Source: Owenia fusiformis (Eukaryota > Annelida > Polychaeta > Sabellida > Oweniidae). Taken from it: a stretch of 64,000 nucleotides of DNA. The stretch is taken from assembly GCA_903813345.2 (NCBI GenBank), contig CAIIXF020000012.1, positions 25,554,184-25,618,183 on the forward strand, written 5' to 3'. This document shows, in pieces, positions 56,663-64,000 of the stretch (within the stretch, counting starts at the first letter, position 1; the number at the start of each line of letters is the position of its first letter). Under the pieces are notes generated by a model. It worked only from the letters and a program-made list of their open reading frames with translations, did not search any database and was not told the origin of the DNA. Position numbers and translations under genes: made by a program.

Positions 56663-57051
56663 AGTCCATTTCACTGTTTTATTGCGTCAGTAGAACCCCA
56701 AAAATAAGAAATCGGGAGACCATTGTGCAATAATATATGGAAAAGTAGATTCATATTGTACATGAATGACATTTGTATGTTTCAGATTTTCTCGTTTTTT
56801 GTGCAATAAGACTGTGACCTCTTGTAATTTGAAGAATTTCAGCCATGTTAATCTTATTGAAAATAACATGGCAGAGAAGCATCCATATATAAGAGGCCAC
56901 ACACTTTATAAGCCAAACTAGAAGCAATCCAAGATATACAAATGTCATTCATGTACAATAGGAACATATTTTTCCATATATTATTGCATGATGATATTGT
57001 GATTTCTTAATTTTTAGGTTTTACTGACGCAATTCAACAGTGAAATGGACT
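56663..57051. mobile_element. Long-TIR element, copy A (389 bp)
   Basis: AGTCCATTTCACTGTTTTAT is mirrored by a right arm ending CAGTGAAATGGACT. The arms are about 120 bp and extend through TGCAATAATATATGGAAAA and TGTACATGAATGACATTTGT. It is related to the copy at 37850-38335. It sits exactly between two pieces of the TATTCGCGAATGC MITE, so it may have inserted into that element. The overlapping minus-strand ORFs (56687-56948) are not real. Confidence 0.8.
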
Positions 57052-58140
57052 AGCTTGTATTCACGAATGCAAGAAACGCCTGTCGGCTACCGGATTAAAC
57101 TACCTTTGCAATCGTCGGTATTTTAGCGCGGAGATAAATGTTCAATATGACATAAATATTTGATATGACATCGATGAATACTTTCATCATTCTGGTGGAA
57201 ATGTCTACCAAACTCCCCTCCCTTGTTCCCCTTCCCCCAAGTAACTTGTTAAGCTAAGTTCACACCAACAGCGCTTTGATGGCGCTTTTAAGCGGCGTGC
57301 AAAGCATAATCAACTGATGTGAATTTCTGAAAATTGTGAATTAAGCTTATATCGAAAAAGCTAAAAATCCTTTGTTCATGTCACTAAAGGTTCGAAAACG
57401 TTATTACATTTTCCAGTTACTTTAGTTACCACAGTTATCCAAGGCTATTTGGGCAAATAAAATCCGTAGTTTGAGTGATCAATTCACGCTCAGCGATACT
57501 GCATGGGGGACATGAAAAGTTGTTTATTTTCCAATAAATCCTGCCATCATTTGGTACATCAAAGAACCTGATTATTGGCTAGATTAATGATGTCAAAGGT
57601 TGTAGGTAGCAATATGTCCATAAAAAAGGATTAACTTATTGCTGAAATTGAAAAAGAACAACCCATGCCATCATCAATCTAGCAAATCCAAAATGACTAA
57701 TGACTCTGTTTAATGGTAACTGAAAAAGACTGGAAACTTTTATTATATATAGCAACATACTGAACATAATCGATGGTTTCATTTTGGCAATCGAGGTTTT
57801 ATTACAGATTCTTATACGATAAACCAAACAACTTTTACATTTACCAGTCGCTTATGGTAATTAGCCATACATTTCTAGGTATACGTTTTATCGCAATCGT
57901 GTCAAAATATAAATTGTATTGATAAACAGAAAAGAACACAAAAATCATATACGGGCGCCATTTTTCTAAGGTGTTTCTAAGTGTTGTTTAATCTCTCTAG
58001 ACTATCTCTCATCAACGGCTTATTGTAGATTGGTTGAACAATGAACGTGTTATTTATAGCTATAATAACCACGTTGATCGATGCTTGGGCGAATTTTAAG
58101 GTTTAAATCAGGAAGAGAGAGGTAGAAAGAGGCGTAATCT
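57052..58140. other. Solo MITE end, then no gene
   Basis: 57052-57105 repeats the left end of the foldback MITE (CGAATGCAAGAAACGCCTGT, CGGCTACCGGATTAA). The remainder shows nothing I recognise. Confidence 0.45.
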
Positions 58141-58435
58141 TGTGGCAAGTTCCTCACCTCCTACGCGCTGAATTGTGTTTCGATTCCCCGTCCATTCTCC
58201 ACACCGATTTTTTATTTTTAACTCATTGATGTATCCCTTTAAAGGAGTACAGGCTACAGTGAAGCTGTAAAGGAAGGACGTTTGTTTATTTCCATATTTC
58301 TGAATGTAAGCTTATACTAGATTTTACATACATGTTTATTCCAAGTGTTCTACTATATATTGTATAGATTCATCAGGCAGTTTTCAGTGTATTATTAGCA
58401 GAAAATCCCCATCGATCACGTGGTAGGATAGAAGT
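58141..58435 (+). mobile_element. SINE-like unit with tRNA-like head
   Basis: GTAATCTTGTGGCAAGTTCC followed by TCACCTCCTACGCGCTGAAT and GTGTTTCGATTCCCC reads like boxes A, anticodon arm and B of a tRNA. The acceptor stem is not paired. The body from AGGAGTACAGGCTACAGTG to ATAGATTCATCAGGCAGTTT is shared with 17590-17745. I infer a tRNA-derived SINE; its 3' end is not sharply defined. Confidence 0.5.
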
Positions 58436-58756
58436 GATATAAATACACCCTCTCCAGCTCACAGCAATTGACTAGCTTATATTCACCACTAGCATAGTTC
58501 ATAGCAAGTGGTGACATCTAATTAATAGATGATTAATCAATTTTATATATGACTTGTAAAATGCCAAAAATCTGAAGTCGCTCTTTTGAGAGGCCCTCTA
58601 TTGGATGAATGTGTATAAAATGTCAGAGAATATCTCGAAAATGGGACACGATTTAAGAATGAATTATTTTCGAATGTTTCTTAAAAACATATTGAAAGGA
58701 TTTTTTCATGATATGCTCATGACATATCCCTGTATGCTTTGTTTGTCTTTTTTCTC

Positions 58757-59003
58757 AAATTGACCCACGGAAATATGCAATACATCAAGTTAGAAAAGTG
58801 GTACGAATCATGAAAGCGACGTTGGGTGGTTCACTAGTAATTTTTTGATGGAAAATCTAGAAATATTACCCAAATTAATTTAAGACTATTCAAAAGAAGA
58901 CATTCAAATCTATATTATGTAAAAAAAATCAAATTGGTCAGAAGCAGGGATAACGCTCAATAAGAGTGATGAACTTCGTTCTCCAAACCGAGAATCATCC
59001 TTT
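58757..59003 (-). repeat. Repeat X2, inverted copy
   Basis: The reverse complement matches 51430-51674 closely, including GATTCTCGGTTTGGAGAACG and CACCCAACGTCGCTTTC/T. It ends exactly where the LINE segment begins, while X1 (direct orientation) starts just past the LINE's poly(A) tail. Confidence 0.85.
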
Positions 59004-59009
59004 GCCAAT

Positions 59010-60875
59010 TTGAAGACAATATTTCTTATTACTGGTACCAGCGCATTCCATCTTAATTTCGGTTTTGGAACACAGGAATCGTCTCTTACTCAAAAAACAC
59101 ATTTATCAAGTCTACTAGCTCTAGAGCCTCTCTGCATGAAAATTAAGAATGATAATAGTGTAAAAGGTGTCCAAATCTTTGACAAAACAATAAAAACGGG
59201 TATGTACGCAGATGACACCTTTGTGATCCTTGACGGAACACCTCCATCCTTGAGAACATGTATTGACATTTTTCAAAAATTCCATTGTGCGTCTGGCTTA
59301 AAATTGAACGTTGATAAAACCTCAGCTATTTGGATTGGAAGCAAAGCAAATTCAGATGAGAGATTATGTAAAGATATTTCTTTGAAATGGGAAACGCAAT
59401 TTAAACTATTAGGTTTGCAACTGCCTTCCGACCTACGAAATGTAGAAACGCTGAACCTCGAATCGAAATTAACAGAAATGCAAAGTGTAATTAGCAAATA
59501 TAAACGACGGAATCTATCTCTACTTGGGAAAATAACGGTTTTAAAGTCTTTTGTTTTACCAAAAATAGTTCATTTGATGCTGGTTTTACCCAGCATATCG
59601 GGTGAGTTCCATAAACGAATTAAAAACCTTTTTTCTACATTTATTTGGAATTCCCCAGTCTCTAAGGTAAGTTTTTCTCAATTGGTCAAAGACTACAAAA
59701 ACGGGGGTTTAAGAATGATCGATCCACAACTATTTGAAAACTCATTAAAACTAACATGGTTGCAAAAATTACTTAGAAATGGCACCTGGCAAGATATTGC
59801 CATAAAAACTTTAGGGCTGGAATCAGGTAAGGAGCTATTTACATACGACACGAAATCATTACAAAGAATTGAATGTAGCGTTTCAAATACGTTTTGGAGA
59901 AGTTTTACTCGTGCCTTCCAACATTACACCCAAATTCAAGAGCGTATTGTAGAAAATAATCAATTTCTTCACGCGGAGAATATTTTGTGCAATTCCTGGT
60001 TAAAATATACGAGAAACGAAAATGTTAAGGTTATCATTAAAGAAATTAAAGGCGCGAAAGAAACACTTGTACTTCGAGATATGTTTCAGCCAAATAAACA
60101 AGTTCTTAACCTTAACGAATTTAACCAAAAATTTAAGGCAAAGTTAAACTTCCTGGACTTTTTATCTTTAAAAAACTCAATACCAAATGACTGGATTAAG
60201 ACAATTTTAACTTGTGAACATAATATGAATGAAACCCGTACGGTTAAAAAATACTTGAATAAGTTTCTATCTCATTCAAAAATATGTAAACAAATCTACT
60301 GGGAATTTATCAAAAGTATACCAATAAACGGCACCTATTCGGAAAAGTGGAATATCGATTTGAATACAACAATTGAAACAGGAGACTGGGAAATAATAAA
60401 TAAAATGAACAAAATAAGCAATTTCGAACCTAAACTTGCATCATTCAACTATAAAGTAATACATAGATTTGTTACGACCAACAAATGTATATTAGTCTCA
60501 GGTCTAACAGACTCTGATATGTGCACTTTTTGTCGGATACATGTAGAAACAATATGCCACCTTTTTCATGATTGTGCAATAGTCCAGAACCTTGTACAAG
60601 ATATAAAACAATGGCTCCCAAAAGAATATGAGCATTTCTGTAACAAGCAAACTATCATATTAGGACCAAATTTAATGACCAAAGAGGCGGTTGTTTTAAA
60701 TAACGTTTTTAGTATTTTTAAAAGATATGTATTCCTATGTAAACATTCTAGAGTGAAACCAACATTTAGAGGTTTTAAGTTAAATGTATTAACCTACTAC
60801 AAACTAGACATAAGTGTTGGAAGAGGAGATAAATGGGATCCTCTAAACGATATACTTTCGACTGATTTTCCTTGA
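59010..60875 (+). CDS. 5'-truncated Tx1/L1-like LINE ORF2 (RT C-terminal part), open frame
   Basis: A 621-codon open frame. Homology to LINE RT begins only around residue 33 (LLALEPLCMKIKND); the first ~30 codons read through flanking or rearranged sequence. YADD lies at residues 66-69 (MYADDTFVILDG), followed by SGLKLNVDKTSAIWIG and LLGKITVLKSFVLPKI, as in L1/Tx1 RTs. A terminal knuckle MCTFC...CHLFHDC starts near residue 504. The endonuclease and RT fingers/palm A are missing, so the product cannot be active. After the stop come AATAAA (60974-60979) and 13 A residues (60988-61000), a retained poly(A) tail. The intact frame implies a recent insertion. Confidence 0.88.
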   Translation: MKTIFLITGTSAFHLNFGFGTQESSLTQKTHLSSLLALEPLCMKIKNDNSVKGVQIFDKTIKTGMYADDTFVILDGTPPSLRTCIDIFQKFHCASGLKLNVDKTSAIWIGSKANSDERLCKDISLKWETQFKLLGLQLPSDLRNVETLNLESKLTEMQSVISKYKRRNLSLLGKITVLKSFVLPKIVHLMLVLPSISGEFHKRIKNLFSTFIWNSPVSKVSFSQLVKDYKNGGLRMIDPQLFENSLKLTWLQKLLRNGTWQDIAIKTLGLESGKELFTYDTKSLQRIECSVSNTFWRSFTRAFQHYTQIQERIVENNQFLHAENILCNSWLKYTRNENVKVIIKEIKGAKETLVLRDMFQPNKQVLNLNEFNQKFKAKLNFLDFLSLKNSIPNDWIKTILTCEHNMNETRTVKKYLNKFLSHSKICKQIYWEFIKSIPINGTYSEKWNIDLNTTIETGDWEIINKMNKISNFEPKLASFNYKVIHRFVTTNKCILVSGLTDSDMCTFCRIHVETICHLFHDCAIVQNLVQDIKQWLPKEYEHFCNKQTIILGPNLMTKEAVVLNNVFSIFKRYVFLCKHSRVKPTFRGFKLNVLTYYKLDISVGRGDKWDPLNDILSTDFP

Positions 60876-61054
60876 TAATTAAGCATAATTGACTTTACAA
60901 CGTGTATGCATCTATTTCGATATATTCGATTCTGTAAACATTATGTGACAAATATGTAGCTGTTCTTGACTTAAATAAATATATATTAAAAAAAAAAAAA
61001 GTCTAGATAGTGTATCCAAACGTGATGTGCTGATATTAGGATATGATTGATTGA

Positions 61055-61740
61055 TGCCTTAATAGGTTTCAAAACAGACGTCTCAGTGCCGCATTGTCTT
61101 TAAATCGGACAGGTTTTTGACATATTTTGCACTTCCATTATGAAAACCTGGATATAAGACTTAATCCTGAACCAAATGCAATGAAACTTATCATGGGTCA
61201 TGGAAATAACAAAGGCTTGAAGATACATGTATAACACCAAGTGATGGCGTTGTGGGTTGCCATAGTAACCATATTCACCTTGGTATCTTTAATAACAAGA
61301 AAATATTCAAATATCTGTATTCAAAGACAATGGTTTTGTATTAGCAATATCAGCACATTACATGTCATTTTTTACAGTTGGTGCATGTCACAATTATTTC
61401 TTATTCAGAATAAAACATTCTAAATTAAATAAAGGATAGGGTTGTATCCAGATGTTTATATATAATGACTTAATGTCATAATAAGATTTCAAATACAGAA
61501 GTCTATTTGATACATTATCATTTAAATATAACATTTTGTAAAGATTTTTTTGAAACTGTATTGTTGAAATACAGATATTTCATTCAGTTGATAATGAGTT
61601 GTTGTGAGGTTTGATATGGGTCATCATCATGATGACATTATCTTGAAAGTTCATAAGAAACTTTAGTCAACTTAACATATCTGTTACCATGGTAACCATA
61701 TTAAATCTCAGGTTCAAAACATCAGGTAAAAAAACAAAAG
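61055..61740 (+). repeat. Repeat X1, two further copies
   Basis: 61055-61295 matches 51165-51429 (TTTCAAAACAGACGTCTCAG, ACATATTTTGCACTTCCAT, CCATAGTAACCATATT). A more diverged copy at about 61440-61735 keeps GTTACCATGGTAACCATATT and the general order. Spacing of about 385 bp suggests X1 was once tandem. Confidence 0.7.
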
Positions 61741-62578
61741 TATAGAATTTCAATTACCTATTCTGAATTATTTAGCCTAGTCTATGCTAACTCAAGAATG
61801 ATTTAATCAGCAATTAATACTTACTCTTTTATGAGATTGTATTTGAATTTTATTTTCAAAAGATATAAAACAATAATAAGGATGTGTACAGTAGTAAAAT
61901 TATATAATTTGTGGTCCACCCTGTAAATGAAACATGTTCACCTTTCTGTATTTTGATTACTGGAGTTCATCTCTGAATGATATCTTGGGAAGCATCTTCC
62001 AATACAAAGAACAATGCACCAGTTTAATTGTTGATTTGTAAAGATGCTACGTTGAGCATCAACATTATGTGTTGCCATTTATGTTTGTGAAAATAGGTTA
62101 GCACAAATAATGTTGTAATATCCACTACACATCCAGAATGCCTTCTTTGTGCCAGATATTTGTGTTTTACATTGAACAGTACATTTTTACTGGCTCAGCA
62201 CAATATTTTTCTCCAGACTGATTATAAGTACATTGTACACTAAACTGCAGCAATAATCATTTATTTTCAGATTCACTTTTAAACTTCTGGCTCATTAGGT
62301 TATGTACAGTACCAGGTACCTTGTCAATTAAATGATATTCCTTCAATCTCCTTTCAAAGGCATTATGCCCTGGTGTCCAAATAAATGTCTTTGTTCTCGT
62401 GTCATCTGTAAATCAAGTTTATTTCCATAATGGTAATTGAATCCAGGAATCTGTGCCAGTCATCTGAGCTGTTGACTGAAAAACAACAAACAAATTGGAA
62501 TGACATTATATGCACTTCATGCAATTACATGTATGACGGTTTGTACTTATTTTGGGATGATTTCATCAACAACAGAAC
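61741..62578. other. No gene; lone mariner-type end at 61911-61923
   Basis: GTGGTCCACCCTG followed by TA is the right tip of the family seen at 53937-55037, without a detectable left partner. Otherwise no gene or repeat is recognised. Confidence 0.45.
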
Positions 62579-62580
62579 TA

Positions 62581-64000
62581 CAGGGTGAGCCAAAAATGCC
62601 ATTTAAAAAATGCTATAACTTTTGATTATCCAACCTGCATACATACAATTGTTCAGTTATATAGGGCCAGTAGTCCTGATTAATAAAGAAGGCTAATGTA
62701 ATGAATACTTTAACTTAGGATTGTATTTGCTCTTAAAAGAGATGTTCAATTGGTTCGCCACCCTTTTTGATGATAGTTTTAGTTTTAGTTCCCATGCTGT
62801 ATAGCATTATTGATGACATGTTGGCTAAGTTTCTTCCAACTTTTCATTGCCCATCTTCTGGAAACCTCCCCATACCCTATGATCATAGGGGTTTACATCA
62901 CGACCATTGGCAGGATGGTCATCAGGCAGCATCAGTTATAGGTACATTATGCAAATTATGTTTATTTCTCATGACATGCCACATGTATAAGTGAGATGCA
63001 GGTGACATCTTTTATTCTAGTAAACGTGTACTATTCATTATGCATGGCTGGATTGCATTCTCAAGTCTCTTTGGGTATAAATATGATTTTGGATCAAACA
63101 TTAAAAAATATTATTAAACCCATGTATTATAACATACAGGAATTTAATGTGGCTTTGATGATTGGTATGTTAATGTCTATACATGTTATGGTTGAAATTA
63201 GGTTGACATTTAAGGCCTTGTGTGAAGTTTAAACCACATGAACTTATATTTCTTTGTATGAGAATAATAATGTCACAAGTGCCATTTTTGAAAAAATGAG
63301 ATTTTCACTATTTAAATCATCCTCTTTCTTACTGAGATATTCCTTTACCTTTATCTCCTCTCAATAGCCTGCTTTTCAGTGTCAAATTGTCCTAACTCCA
63401 TAAAAATTCAAATATACAATTTAACTTTGTTCTATGTATCACTTTAACCAAACAAATGACAGATAGATAGTATTGAAGTTACAGATGCCCAAACTTTCAA
63501 AAATTGATTTCTCCATTTCACAAAAATGTGAGTTGGGACATTTTTATTCTCATAGGGCCATTTTTGAAAGTATTATTTACCCATTGTTATTATCAAATGA
63601 TGCAATTGACACTTTTTATCTTAATTTAATGTTTTCATAAAAAGTCAGGGGAAAGGTTTCAGCAAATGCTCATAACAGATTATTTTGAAAGACAATTGAT
63701 CTGTACTTATTTTCTATTTGTGCCAGACAAACACATTGATATCATTAGAGACTTGCGAGTGAACAAATCAATATTTAATACCATATGATTCCAATGTTAT
63801 GAACATTATGTCTGTCATTTGAATTCGTTAAAGTGATAGATCATCTAAGATGATGAGTAAAAACGTGTAAAATCCATATTTTGTATTTCAGTAAATGTTT
63901 CATTGGTATTTCCAAACATCCTGATATCTAAAAAAACTGGTTAGAAGGTGAATAAAAGTGGAGATATGAATATTGTGCTCGTATTTTGAATCAATCTAGA
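62581..64000. other. Possible transposon end, then no recognised gene
   Basis: CAGGGTGAGCCAAAAATGCC at 62581, preceded by TA, looks like another Tc1/mariner-type tip. A faint mirror (GGTTCGCCACCCTTT) lies near 62753. Two ORFs of about 75 codons follow (62767-62994, 62996-63232). They are hydrophobic in part and not recognised, so I do not call them genes. The last kilobase is plain A+T-rich sequence. Confidence 0.35.

Noticed and set aside
62767-63232. Two consecutive ~75-codon ORFs as a gene
   Set aside because: No recognisable domain and no codon or splice evidence; they lie beside a transposon-like end.

Overview
This window is eukaryotic, repeat-dominated, A+T-rich DNA. It most likely comes from a marine invertebrate animal. 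Evidence for this is the mix of several non-LTR retrotransposon (LINE) lineages, many IS630/Tc1/mariner-type and hAT-like DNA-transposon remnants, tRNA-derived SINE-like units, a higher-order satellite, and a GT92-family glycosyltransferase exon behind a GT-AG-style splice acceptor. No bacterial operon, phage or CRISPR structure is present. I cannot name the species.

Layout: 1-7.4 kb is a satellite of ~186-bp monomers. On the left it is organised as a three-monomer, ~558-bp higher-order repeat that runs off the window edge; on the right it is diverged and broken by two insertions. 7.4-20 kb holds a mariner-type foldback element (8.8-9.8 kb), a decayed LINE reverse transcriptase (10.4-11.1 kb, minus strand), a small hAT-like MITE, several minisatellites, and two of three copies of an exon-like module. 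20-26.2 kb is a nearly complete two-ORF LINE. Its ORF1 protein combines an RNase H1-type hybrid-binding domain, a long coiled coil and an SGNH-hydrolase-like domain. Its ORF2 (AP endonuclease, reverse transcriptase, zinc knuckle) is broken by one frameshift at an A-run. The element ends in a hairpin and a 7-bp tail repeat.

27.8-28.9 kb has a 39-bp minisatellite and a second tandem array containing a MITE. 30.2-30.9 kb repeats the minisatellite-plus-exon module seen at 16.3-17.4 kb. 31-33.3 kb has two back-to-back mariner-type remnants. 33.5-40.6 kb is mostly decayed dispersed repeats. 40.6-43.1 kb carries the 186-bp satellite again in inverted orientation, split by a deleted mariner. 43.1-44.5 kb is a 347-bp tandem array with an internal palindrome, followed by a palindrome cluster and a GC-rich hairpin.

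46.9-47.7 kb is a decayed CR1-like LINE 5' end. 48.5-50.1 kb is the only convincing host gene, a GT92-type glycosyltransferase with an intronless coding region. 50.8-64 kb holds a SINE, nested long-TIR elements, a 1.1-kb mariner-like foldback (53.9-55.0 kb), and a 5'-truncated but open Tx1/L1-like LINE with a poly(A) tail (59-61 kb) between copies of another dispersed repeat.

The genes do not form a pathway. The window is a record of nested transposition and tandem amplification around one host gene. All family assignments are by eye; no search was run.
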